Assembly: GCA_002189035.1 (NCBI GenBank)
Contig: NEEC01000013.1
Coordinates: 3,038,001 to 3,102,000, forward strand
Length of the DNA stretch: 64,000 nt
Direction: 5' to 3'
From: Utricularia gibba
Lineage: Eukaryota; Streptophyta; Magnoliopsida; Lamiales; Lentibulariaceae
Shown here: positions 22,039 to 34,682 of the stretch, piece by piece
Layout of the letters: every line of letters begins with the position of its first letter
Numbering within the stretch: the stretch's first letter is position 1
Translations under genes and position numbers: made by a program
Notes under the pieces: generated by a model
Seen by the model: only the letters and a program-made list of their open reading frames with translations
Database searches by the model: none
What the model was told of the DNA's origin: nothing

Positions 22039-23247
22039 TCACGCAGCAGATGGAGCCGGAATGTAAGAAACCGCTGGTTCTGGAAGAGAGGCCAAGATGG
22101 CCGGCTTGGAGGCGGAGTCCACACCCTTGTAGTCAAGAGATGCATCGTCGTAGACATCGAACCATTTCTTCACCAGCATTTTGATGTCATCTCTGTCCAT
22201 GTTGGCCTCCACGCCAGTGTACCTCCATGGCTTCGAGCCCTGCTCATCGTTCCAACTCATTATGGAATCTATGTAACTCTAGGATTGAATGAGATTTCTA
22301 GTTAGTTTACCGCAGCGCAGTAGTGAACAACTTCAACTTTCTCGAGCTCAACGTTTTCTGGATGGCGCCACAGCATCGCCAGGACGAGGTTGTAGATGAG
22401 CGGGATCGGCTTGTAGATTTTGTTGAAGAACATGTTCAGGAAGTCCTGTATTCATCTTTTTTTTTAGCATGATGGGAGCGCAGCATCCCATGGGGAATTC
22501 GTTTGAAAATGAAATTATGTACCTGCTCAGCGAAGGGCGTTGGTGGAGTGATCCGGAGCGTGGCAAGCAGATTCTCATAGGTTTCTTTACTGGGCTCATG
22601 AACGAACATGCCGGCGTTGAAGTAGAGTGGAGGAGGGGATCCCATCTCTGCCGGCCACGTCACCTTTTCGGGGCACTGCTGGCAGTAACCGATCTTGTAC
22701 TGCGGTGAGTGGCTCCAGGTTTTCTCACAGAAGCAGTCCATCACGGCGTAGAAGTAGCCGTCTGGGGTGTCGAAGAGATGGTCGATGTTGGCGTAGACTT
22801 GGATGTCAGCGTCGAGGTACACCATCTTCTTATACTCCACGAACTGGAAGAACAAATCATCGACTCATGAATGGACTCCATTCACTATTAGTATGATTAA
22901 TTCAAATGCGGACGTACGTTCCAAATACGGAGCTTGGAGTAGTTGATGACGTAGTAAGCCATGGCGAACTGAATCTGGTTCTCCGGTGGGTAAATGGGCT
23001 CGATCTCCCGGACGATGCATCCCTGAGATCGGAGAAGTTCGCGGTGCTCCTCGGGGACGTCCGGCAGAATGGCGACGACCAAGGGATAAGCGCTGTTGAC
23101 TTTTCTGAGACCCTTGGCGAGGCCAACGACTCCCTTGACGTAATCACCGTTGCCGGCCAAGAAAGTGACGTAGGCCTTGGTGGCGTCGGGGGCGGGGAGC
23201 ACCTTGGTGGCGGCGGAGATAGAATCGAGTGGTGCGACGGGGGCCAT
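22039..23247 (-). CDS. GolS: galactinol synthase
   Basis: Four exons on the minus strand: 22918-23247, 22523-22843, 22311-22445, 22039-22239; 987 nt, 328 aa. It is a GT8 family glycosyltransferase that transfers galactose from UDP-galactose to myo-inositol, the first committed step of raffinose-family oligosaccharide synthesis, in the cytosol. Seen: AYVTFLAGNGDYVKGVVGLAKGL at the start, the metal-binding DxD in YLDADIQVYANID, the Cys-rich DCFCEKTW and IGYCQQCPEKVTWP, FNAGMFVHEPS, and HYCAAGSKPW. The C-terminus APSAA is the typical galactinol synthase end. Length and exon structure fit the family. Expression of the family is usually drought-, cold- or seed-related; a TATA box lies about 110 bp upstream. 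Confidence 0.95.
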
Positions 23248-23354
23248 TGAGGGGAGAAGTGTTGCAAAGAGAGAAGTTAGTAATGAGATGCCACCAACTG
23301 TTGCTTCTTGCGCCTTCTTCCTGAGTCTGGAACTCTGTTGCTGCCTGCACGGGG

Positions 23355-23362
23355 TTTATATA
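23355..23362 (-). promoter_or_regulatory. TATA box of galactinol synthase
   Basis: TATATAAA on the minus strand, about 108 bp upstream of the ATG. Confidence 0.6.
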
Positions 23363-23480
23363 GATGTCAAATGGCTGGCGAAATTCGGGTGAAATGAAAT
23401 TCCGATGAAAGGAGAAGCGTGAAACTAAAATCCTGAAATATTCACTACCTTTCAAGTGGAGTCGTGGGAATATATGAAGG

Positions 23481-23500
23481 GAGGCGAGGCGAGGCGAGGC
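23481..23500 (+). repeat. (GAGGC)4 tandem repeat in the galactinol synthase promoter
   Basis: Four perfect GAGGC units about 240 bp upstream of the ATG. Confidence 0.85.
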
Positions 23501-24397
23501 TCCTTACGGCCGTTGATTCAGCCTTATCGCCATGACAGACGGCCGAGATTAGATTGCTTCGCTCCTGAGGCATGAGAAAGCAGCGGAATCCAGAGGACCC
23601 ACACAATGGTCCACATATTGTATATATTACAAACAATGTGTGTGCGTTTTTTGTGTTAGACTAGAGAAAGAAATATATTTTCAGTCTTTTAGAAATTCTT
23701 TGTATTACAAGATATTTGAATAAAAGTAAGTCAGGTTTTGTCATGTTAAATCGTCCCACGACCTGGTCTCTTTGCGTCCGGAATGCCCGAGCCACAACCC
23801 AGGAGCACGGATACAACCAAAAGGAAAATGCGGAACCACGGCCCCAGGGAGCCAACACTCGATGTCCAGACGAGACGAGACGAGACGGACGCTGGGATCC
23901 ATTTCGCTTTATGTTGGATGGCATCTCAGATGACTTTAGGCAGGAGTTGCTTCGCGTCATCCATCTCAAGGAACACAAGTTGATTATCATACGAGATGCC
24001 CAAAGGATAGAAGGGAATGGGGCAGGGCCAGGCATATCCAAATCCATCCTATGCGCCTTTATTCCCAATAGTAATAAAAAAAGCAAGTAGGGCCCTCGGC
24101 TCCTTGTGCCGATCAAACAGTACGATGCCCCGATGGGATCAGAACTGGTAAGGCCGGCCATATTTGAGGTGGGTTGCCACAAACCCCGCCAAATGACAAT
24201 TTGAAGTGATTATTACACCGTTTGTCTCAACTCCTTGGATTCCATAGACCGTTTCACATTCAACAGGATTACATACCAACACAAATCTTCGAGAAGAAGA
24301 TAGACAGAGAGGAGGCAAGCAGCTGTTGAAGAACCATATACTAAAAGGATTCTAAGGCAACATAAAACTTGGTGCAGTAGAGAGACCGCTTCAGCAT
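23501..24397. other. intergenic
   Basis: ORFs of up to 173 codons overlap on opposite strands with no domain. The right end probably includes the ARF1 3' UTR. Confidence 0.4.
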
Positions 24398-26132
<1,735 letters not shown>

Positions 26133-26579
26133 CGCTGCGCGCTAGCTATCAGCTATCAGGCAGTAGAGAAACGCACGGGGAACCAACTGCTGCTTATGGC
26201 CGACGCTAACTAGCCGTTCACATGATAAAAGGAAGGGGCTATGAGAATATTTACATTATGGCCCTGAAGACTCGTAGTGAATTTCCTATATTGCCACTAG
26301 CTAGCCTCCCCACAGAATAGCTAGATGTAGCCTGCAGGAATGAGCTGTGGAGCTTCCCAGTCCCTTGGTTGGTTGGGTTGGCGCTTCCGTTTCCTAGCCA
26401 TTGGGATTCCGCCACGTCATCCAACATGTTCTTGCACATGCCAGGTAATTCATTATTAAATTTTAACGGTCAACCTCGACTCCATCCGTCGTCATTCTGG
26501 CCATTCCGATGGGCGGCGCTTCTATTGGAGGACCCCTTCCTCACTAGGGAACTGTGACGTCGCATGGGAGGAAATAGGT

Positions 26580-27435
26580 GAAATGCCCTATTTTTTTAAA
26601 AACATTTTTAAATTACCTTACTTTTTAAATCTGTTATTGTTTTACCTGCATTTTTAAATATAATTGGTATTATATACTATCTTGTGTAATTCTTTTTGTA
26701 TTACCTCAGTTAAAGAAGTAGTTGGGTAAATATCTTAACTTTTTTTTATTTATATTAACTTCATTAAAATTTTGTAATATTAATAAAAATAAAGTTATTT
26801 TTTTGTATTTTATATTATATTTATGATTTTTATATATTTCATTTTTAATAAATTTACTAAACGTATTTTTTGAATATTTATTCTAAATATTATTAATATA
26901 TTTTATTTTCAAATTTTACAGTTTCAATCGAAAGTTTAAATTTAGTATTTATACTTTAGAAACAGTATAATATTAAAATTTTCGAAATTTATGATTATAT
27001 TATATGATTTAGTGATTTGGGGTATAGAATTTAATTTTTGAGGTTTAGTTTAGAATTCGAATTTAATTTTGAAAGTCTAGGGTTTAGAATTTCAGAACTG
27101 AAATTTAGGTTTGTGCGTTTAAAGTTTTAGATTTAAGATTTAGATTTTAGAGTTTAAAGATTATGATTTAGATTATTTGAATTGTAAATTTAGAATTTAG
27201 TTTTAGAATTTTAAATTTAGAGATTAAAATAAATATAAATTTCTAATATAAATGATTACTAAAAATAAATTATTAATAAAATTAGAAACAAAGGTAAAAC
27301 ACAAAGAATGTGAGTAACTAAGGTAAATTGCCAATAAAAAAGATTAAAAAAAGTAAAGAACAAATAAATTGAAGAGTCAAAGGTAAATGAACAATAAATA
27401 TATTCTGACAAAGGTAATTTACAAAATCAGCCCGA
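26580..27435. mobile_element. AT-rich non-autonomous element with inverted sub-repeat arrays (putative)
   Basis: The left edge has AAATGCCCT, AAATTACCTTAC, TTTTACCTGC and TATTACCTCA at 30-60-bp spacing. The right edge, read on the minus strand, has AAATTACCTTTG, ATTTACCTTTG, AATTTACCTTAG and GTTTTACCTTTG. These form inverted tandem arrays of an ATTTACCTT unit around an about 450-bp AT-rich core. The core (about 27000-27220) is a degenerate TTTAGAATTTAGGGTTTAG-like repeat. No coding capacity. The layout parallels the sub-repeated TIRs of the MULE at 10.8 kb. I did not find a convincing target duplication. Confidence 0.45.
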
Positions 27436-27551
27436 GCAACAAGAAGGGTATCTCAAATCATGACACTGTACTGTTTATTTATTTCTTATCCCTTTCTCCC
27501 CCAGCGGACGCCAGAAGGGCAATGAGACAATTTTTGACGTACATAACGGAA

Positions 27552-30323
27552 TCAAAGAAACGGTTCAGAGAGCTCCATTTCGTTTGAGTTATGCCTAGGA
27601 GTTTCAGGGGGTTGCGGCAGGGCGAAGTCCAGGCCTAACCATTGCCACGGCCAACAGACATACCTGGGTCTAGTGACTCTGGTTCGGGACAATTCACGTC
27701 CATCCAGCTCCTCAAGATGGCGAGTAAGCTCCTCCACCCGGTCCCTTAGTCTTGAAGCTCTCGTATCAGCCAATCTCAATGACTTCTCAGCTGCAGCCCT
27801 TGCTGCCATTGCTGCTTCGGCTGTCTGTTCCTTGAACTTGAGCTTCTTCTCCGCCTCCATCACAGCTTGCCGAGCCTCTTCAAGCTCCTCACGCACTGAG
27901 GCCAACTGGACAACATAGTTGGAAGTAAATCAAGATGAACGCAGTGAACTTAACTTAAGCATGGCTAATAGAAAAGAGGCATACTGCTCGTCAAAGAGTA
28001 AAAAAGACCATCAATTATGAATAGCCCTTCCAAAAACCATAGCAGCTCATCTAGTATTCATGTTTTCCCACTTCCCCATTCTTTTTTTTTTTCAAAAAAT
28101 AAAACCAGTACACCATCGGCAAAGAACACTCCTGGATTACGAACAAAAACCATTCAGAAAATTCAAACAACTAGAATGGCCGTTACAGACTACTAAGTGA
28201 AATCAGAAAATCAACAATATCCCCAAGTTCCTTCACCAGCTTTATGTCATACCTGTGAAAAGCATTGCTGTTCAACTGCTTTTCCTGCTTCAGCTTCTTG
28301 CTGTGCTGCCATCTTCCATCGGGATATTTCTTCCTCGGCAGCAGAAATATCCATCAGAAGCCCTTCAACCTGTTCAAAAACAAAAAAAAAAAAACAAGAA
28401 ATTAATAAACTAGAATCAAGAAGGAGAAACTTCAATGGCAATCCCAAAGCTACATTTTCATTTGCCACTCTTTCATTCTCTTCAAGCTCTGCTACCCGTT
28501 GCTTCCAAGTATTCAGATCCTTCGCTTGAGTATCCACATGCTCCTTAAGCACAACCGACTCTGCCCTTACGTTAAGAAAAAGAAAAGGAAATTGTTTGGA
28601 GAATTAATAATAGTTAGAAAAGTTTTCATCCGTATATTACACTTTACAAGGTTCTACAGGAAAAATATGCTACAGAATCCTCCTCATTCCGCATTAGATT
28701 TTCCAACATGATTTTCCTTGAAGTTCATCCAATAACATTCTATCAGAAACACAAATACCAACACACCACAAGCCTAATAGAAAAATGGATTCCAAGCACA
28801 GTACCTCAGCTCATCAACCGAATGCTTCAGCTCAATTATTTCCAGCTGAGATTGCTTCAACATGCTCTCCAATGCACTAGCCTAGAAGTGAGATAAGTGA
28901 GGCAGAGCAATCAAAGCAGTAAACCACACCGAACTCAAACCAAAATACATACCAATCCATACACCTCATTTTCTTCTATATCATCAGTGCCTGCTTTATT
29001 CCTTGAAAACTGACTTATGCTGAATGAATAGTCTATGCCAGGCTCTCTTAAACCATTTTCTGCGACTTTAAAGATCTGATTTGTTTCAGAGGACAAATCA
29101 GCGGGCATCCTCTTAGACAAGGTACTTCTTAATAAAGAACCAATTTGTTCTTTCTCCGTAACTAAACTGGCAATAGACTCATTCAGGGTGCGCACTTCAC
29201 GGATTTTTTCTGCAATCAACCCACTTGTTTTCTCAGCAACAAGTGCAGTCAATTCGTAAACAGAGACCAGACCAGCCAAAGATGCACGAATACTTTCTTC
29301 GATATTTGTTTCTTCTGCAACAAACAAGGATTCAGAGAAGTCTGACTCGTCAGGTTCCACTATTTTCATAATCCTACACATTTGTCCGTGGATTTTGGAG
29401 ACATGATTCAGTTGATCAATAAGCAGTGGCTTCTGTATCTCCAAGGAGGCCTCATATTCATTGACCAATAAACTCAACCTTGAAAGTTCTATTTCCATCT
29501 CCCTATTCCTCTCAGAAAACTCATTTTCCAAATCAGATAATTTTCCGTCTCTCTCATCTACTAATCTGCTGAAACTCATGACTTCCTCACTTTTCTTCGC
29601 CACTTCATCTCTTAACACACTAATCGTAGATTCAAGTTGAGAAACTTCAATGGCAATTTCATAATTCCTCTGATCAACTAACTCTCTGGCTTCATTTCTT
29701 GATTTAACATTCATGTCAATATGCCTAATAAGCTCTTCCACTATCTCATTTGTCCTCTTGATAACACCATATGCTACAGACGGCAAACCCGAGTACTTAT
29801 TTGATTTTGGCAAACCAATACCTCCAAAATCCACATAATTACTCACTTTTCTTGATATCTTCTCAGTTCCACTCACCAGCATCGATGATCCTGTCTCCAA
29901 CTCAATCCTCATGGACTCCCTCTCTTTTCTAACTTGCTCCAACTGCTTCGCAACCTCTTCCTTTTGCTTCAGAGCATCTTCTCTCAACTTAATTTCAGCA
30001 CTCAATTCCCCACCAAGTCTCTCCAATTTCGTCAAAGCATCATCTTTTTCGCGCAACGCCTCGTCACGTTGCCGGGAGCACTCATCCCTCTTCTTGATAG
30101 CCTCATGGCACAGCGCTTTAAGACGATTAATCGACACTTGCAGATCATTCTTCGCGCTCTCCGCAGCCTCACGGGCTAATCTCTCACGATCAAGTTCAAG
30201 CATAAGATCCCTGAACTTCTCTACAGACATGTTCTCCACGGCCTTAACGCCAATCGGCGCTGGAACGTCATCTTCAACATCGCTTAATACGGCCTCATTC
30301 TCCTCATCAGCCGTACCGGCCAT
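27552..30323 (-). CDS. long coiled-coil protein (At3g49055-like)
   Basis: Five exons: 28953-30323, 28805-28881, 28454-28565, 28253-28369, 27552-27905; 2031 nt, 676 aa, in frame. Heptad-type coiled coils rich in Glu, Lys and Leu run through most of the protein (for example FRDLMLELDRERLAREAAES near the start and VREELEEARQAVMEAEKKLK near the end). A short acidic N-terminus and a C-terminus with RYVCWPWQWLGLDF complete it. This resembles plant coiled-coil proteins annotated as At3g49055/paramyosin-like; function unknown. The ATG at 30323 was chosen because the longer frame begins with a non-ATG codon. Three long antisense ORFs on the plus strand (about 29911-30354) are shadows of the repetitive codon pattern. 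Confidence 0.8.
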
Positions 30324-30577
30324 AGCTCTCTTCAGATATCCCCTAAACCTATAATTTCGAGCTCGAAACCCACAATCAGAGAAGGCGAGAAATTGAGATT
30401 CGCCCCGCAAATCAGTTACCGGATCGAGATCTGGGCCACGACAATTCCCAATTCGAAGACCAGATTTGAGACCATACCTAGAAAAGGGAAAGAAAACTTC
30501 CGCCCCAAGATCGTCGAATTACAGTTTACATAAAGCAATCATATTTTGACCAAAAATATTATGCATTTAAATATATT

Positions 30578-32617
30578 TTAGGTTTGCAGGCCTTTGAAGT
30601 AAGACTTGTATCTCTGTGCAAGCCCAAACATCATCATCGTACCACCGGTGTGAAGCATCACAACCTTTCTGGCATCGCCCTCGCTCCTGCTCACGCAGAG
30701 CCCACTGGCGGCGTAATCCCAAGCTGCTAAGGTATACACAGGATCAACAAGGACGCCCGTTTCCGCAGCTATTTGTCGGCATTCTTGTAACTCGTGTTTC
30801 ATGATATTTCCAAACCTGCAACAATGGCATAATTTCTTCCCTATTTTCAAGCAAGGTCGTGGACTCCCTATCGGATCTTACGTGTTACCTTCGGGGCATT
30901 CGGCGTTCCACCCATTGCACCTCTGCAGGGGGTGGCGCAGGGGGAGTTGAGAAAATGTCGTGGAATTCTGATATCAGATTTTGCTCCTTCTCCTTGTAGT
31001 TTGCAATGGTATCAGCCAACATTACACCAGTTACAGTCCAGGGAAGCCTGAGTATAAGAAGCAGCATTGAAAGAGCATGATCCAAGGTCTAAAGGTTACG
31101 GAGTATAAGCATGAACACAAAAAAAAGTTCACCCCATGTACGATATTCCAAGTGCTAAGCCAATCGCTGTCGTACCGGAACCAGAATCTACCACGATTTC
31201 TATTGCATCATCCTTGAACAAACGCTTCTGGGACAAGTGTTTTATCAAACGTATCAGGCCTGGTGGAAGAAAGCAACTTGACTGATTGATGGGATGGCCA
31301 CATACATGTATCAAAGGAGTACAGTCTACACATAACAAATTATCCTCCAATAGAATTTATTTTACAACAAAAAACACCAGAGCATAGAGCAGTGAAGACA
31401 GATAGATGAATGGTAAAGTTATGCATGCTACAAACACTACCTAGCAAGGCAACCGCATCTCCTGCTCCTTCATTTATGATACATACTTTTTTTGGTCCTT
31501 GCCTATACTTAACATGGCGGTCCTGTGAAGTGTAAATGCCCACAGGAGTATGATTCAGAGAGGCCTTGACAATATCTGAGAGTGAAACCACGGATCCATC
31601 ACAGCCTGCAATGGTCTCCGCGTGACCTGCTAGCATGTCTTCCCTTTTAGCGTAAACAGATCTAGGAATGTAAGTTGTGTTTCCGTAAAGTTTTGAAACA
31701 AGATTATATCCGGTAAGAATTTCAGGCTCTTCGCCTCGAAGAAGAAGATGGGAGGTTATCCCTCTCTCGGCGCATGATACAGCTGCATTATGGAACATAA
31801 TTGATAAGAAAACCTCTTCTAACATCTTTGATACCAGCAATGGCTTACCAACGGCTGCAGTATGCGCACTTTGGCAACCTCCACATGTTACCTAGAAGTT
31901 AAGATGATGCTCATTTCGTTTCACAGGAAGCTAACATGCAGAATCATTCTAGATGCTTCCATGAAATAAAGATGAATTATCGGCATACACAAGGATAACT
32001 GCTCTTGTTGAAATCAATCAACACAGCTTAGCGATTCAACCAGCTATACATACAACGATGAACGCAGTCATGGTTACAAAGCTTACCACATCCGTCACTG
32101 CATTGTCCTCTAAAAGAGGAAGCACAGCATCCAGTTTCCTCGCCTTATTGCCATTTATCAAAGGATGCAACAAATCATCCCTTATCACATAGAAAGATGA
32201 CCCTTTACTGGTCAAGCCTTTAGCTACGCAACCCTGACCAATATTGCTGTAGGTAAATCGCTCACTAACAATGCCATCGTCCCCACGATTGAGAGTCGCT
32301 ATTTGGTTAATTTTGACATCCAGGCTGCTCAAGGCCCACCTTCGATTCAACAATTTTGACACCAGCCCCTCATCTGCAAAGCTCCCTTTCAATGGCGCCT
32401 GTAATCGCGACGCCCCCGAAAAAATACTCGCGCCTGAAACCAAACCAAGTTCAAACGCAACACCTATATTACAGAACAAGAAAAACAAGCTAACCTGAAA
32501 GAAACAAGCCCCGATGAATCTAAAACTACTTCCGACATCAAAGAAGTAAAGAACACCACGATTCCATAAGAAAACTTACCCCGAAACCATACCCATCCAG
32601 GAACATTTACCTGGCAT
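30578..32617 (-). CDS. DCD2: D-cysteine desulfhydrase 2 (PLP enzyme)
   Basis: Seven exons: 32611-32617, 32087-32433, 31849-31891, 31441-31782, 31133-31259, 30889-31047, 30578-30815; 1263 nt, 420 aa. It belongs to the ACC deaminase/D-cysteine desulfhydrase fold-type II PLP family. Catalytic Lys99 lies in NGNKARKLD. The segment [15 protein letters not shown] follows, then [33 protein letters not shown] and, near the end, [14 protein letters not shown]. It converts D-cysteine to pyruvate, H2S and ammonia; Arabidopsis DCD2 (At3g26115) is described as mitochondrial, and the Arg/Ser-containing N-terminus here fits that. Exon 1 is only seven bases (ATGCCAG). It was accepted because its donor GTAAAT and phase match exon 2 exactly, but an alternative upstream start remains possible. 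Confidence 0.88.
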
Positions 32618-32835
32618 GAGCTTGCAAAAACGCGTCCGTTTCGAGCCTTTTGACCGTTGGAGGAAAGATGGCTTCCGTTATCCCCGATGGCGGTGAATAA
32701 TTTATTCGTTTATTGAGGATTAAGTCATAAGAGAATCTGGGTGGTCATGGGCTCAACACGTTAGCCCAATTTGCAAAAGGTAAATCCAATGAGGCGTTGG
32801 GTCCAAACAAGAGTCCCATAGAGCCTGAGGCTAAC

Positions 32836-34118
32836 TCAAGTGGGCGTTGCGCTACGAGAGTCGATTCTTTTGAGTCCAATGGATAGCCGCCAGGCGTCAA
32901 GAAGAGAGTCGGGCAAGAGCGATGCGAGGAACCACTGCAGCGAATGAGCCCAATAGGGGCTGCATCTCGGCTCCCGTCCGATGAACCGCGTGCTGGCCTC
33001 CACGTAGCCCTCCGCGGTGGGCATGAAAACCGACGGCCTCTCCTTGAACGCCACTTGGGAGGCCATTTTGGTGGACACGTACAAAGGGACCTGCTCACCA
33101 ATTAGTATAATGCACACCCTTGTCATGGATTATGGAAGACGAAACACAACTGCTTGCTTACTTGGCACTGGACGTCCACCCCGTGCCTCTTGCACTCCGC
33201 GTAAATGCTCCGACTGAGTCGATCCACGTACCTGCTCAAATGTCAAAAGGACTCCACTCAGCCAGGGCCGAAGCTACTACATGCACCCATGCAACTCCCA
33301 CATGTCACCCCTTTTTAGTGTAAAACTTCTGAAAAACGAAATGCAACACATTTTCGAGCATTATCCCAAGAACGGGAGGAGGAGAGTGCGTCTCATGTGC
33401 CGCCTATGCCCCACCGTTGGATCGGACCTAACTAGCTACCCGCAGCAATGAATCAAATTTTAAGGCTAGGCAGCAATGAATGGGGAAGGACGTACGCTTT
33501 GGTGGCCGCGTAGACGGCGTAAAGCGGATGGGAAGGCACAGCGACGGAGGCGCCGGAGCCGATGTTCACGACGGCGCCGCTCCCTCTGGCGAGCATCCTC
33601 GGCAGGATTATCTTGGTGACGTAGGTAGTCCCCACGACATTAACCTTCACCAGCTTCATCCAAGTTTCTTCCTCCACTTGATGGAAGTACATGGCCCGAG
33701 GATACGTTACCCCCACGTTGTTAATCAGAACCCCGATGGCAATCTCCTCGGTGAAATCGCCTAATTCCTGGATCCTCGAAACGGCGTCGTCCGCGGCGAA
33801 GTCGACATCGAAGACTCGGATCTCGGCGGAAGGGTGCTTCTGGAGGATTTCTGCGGAGACATTTTTGAGTTTGGCGGGGTCGCGGCTGACGAGGACGAGG
33901 TTGAGGCCGGCGGCGGCGAGTTTGAAGGCGAAGGCTTTGCCGATTCCGTCGGTTGCTCCGGTTATTAAGGCCCATGGGCCGTAGGTTTTCAGATCTTTGG
34001 GCTTTCTGAGGAAGTTGACGTAGACCCATTTGAGAAAAGAGAGTGAGGAAGCGAGGAGCGACAGGAGGCCGACGAGAGCGAGCAGTGGGATGAGCCATGA
34101 GTATGCTACTGTCGGCAT
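32836..34118 (-). CDS. KCR1: very-long-chain 3-ketoacyl-CoA reductase
   Basis: Three exons: 33496-34118, 33162-33231, 32836-33090; 948 nt, 315 aa. It is a short-chain dehydrogenase and the second enzyme of the ER fatty-acid elongase complex, reducing 3-ketoacyl-CoA with NADPH for wax, suberin and sphingolipid chains. Seen: an N-terminal membrane segment (WLIPLLALVGLLSLLASSL), the cofactor motif TGATDGIG (residues 53-60), VLINNVG, the catalytic Ser in VNIGSGAS and the YAATK motif with Tyr203/Lys207. The C-terminus (RIDSRSATPT) lacks the dilysine ER retrieval signal common in the family. Two CACGTG cores lie close upstream. Confidence 0.93.
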
Positions 34119-34186
34119 CTCGTCCGAGGAAGGAAGGATTGGACGACACCCTTTTAACAGAAAAAGGGACAAGAAGAAGATGGTGA

Positions 34187-34203
34187 CACGTGTGCAGCAC
34201 GTG
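34187..34203 (-). promoter_or_regulatory. two G-box cores upstream of KCR1
   Basis: CACGTG at 34187-34192 and again at 34198-34203, separated by five bases, about 70-85 bp before the ATG. Paired ACGT cores are typical ABA- or light-response modules; the function here is inferred. Confidence 0.45.
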
Positions 34204-34615
34204 ATCTTGAAGTGATGGGACAGTTGGGCATGGGTGGGCACCATCCGTGAAGTGAAGCTGCAGTTTTCAAATATTAAATTGAGGGCAGCAAATCCCCTTT
34301 TGGAAATTGGTAATCATCATAAGAACGAGCTGCCATTTTCATTTTTTCAAAAGAACATCGATGATAGTTGACTTTTAACTCTACTAAACACATTAAAAAG
34401 TAAATGCGACGAAGGCCACCGGCAACATTTATGACCGGCCCGGCCGGAATATGATTATACAGTATTATATATATATAATTTTTTCCATTTCCCAAATAAG
34501 CAAAATACACATCGGACCTTGGGCTGCGTCAACCACCGGGGCCCAGTAATGGGCCATACAATGGCCCAATTTACTAGAAATTCCTCCGGGGTTGCCACGA
34601 TTCGGATAGGAACGG

Positions 34616-34646
<31 letters not shown>

Positions 34647-34682
34647 CCTCTCTGAATGATTGATACCCTCCCCCACATTTCA
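34204..34682. other. intergenic with site II motifs
   Basis: No gene. GGGCCATACAATGGCCCAA (34551-34569) is a site II-like pair, and a (GGCTCA)n hexamer repeat lies at 34618-34645. Confidence 0.5.
34618..34645 (+). repeat. (GGCTCA)n hexamer tandem repeat
   Basis: Between four and five perfect GGCTCA units just downstream of the RING gene stop codon. Confidence 0.85.

Noticed and set aside
23661-24182. 173-codon minus-strand ORF and overlapping plus-strand ORF
   Set aside because: Mutually overlapping, no domain, no splice or promoter support.
27000-27220. Possible interstitial telomere repeat (TTTAGGG-like)
   Set aside because: Only scattered TTTAGGGTTT-like units in otherwise degenerate TTTAGAATT repeats; not a telomeric array.
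29911-30354. 147-codon plus-strand Ser/Leu-rich ORF
   Set aside because: Antisense of the coiled-coil exon; Glu/Lys codons read as Ser/Leu on the other strand.
34274-34676. Minus-strand ORFs with Glu-Pro repeat downstream of the RING gene
   Set aside because: Product of the (GGCTCA)n repeat and AT-rich spacer, no conserved sequence.
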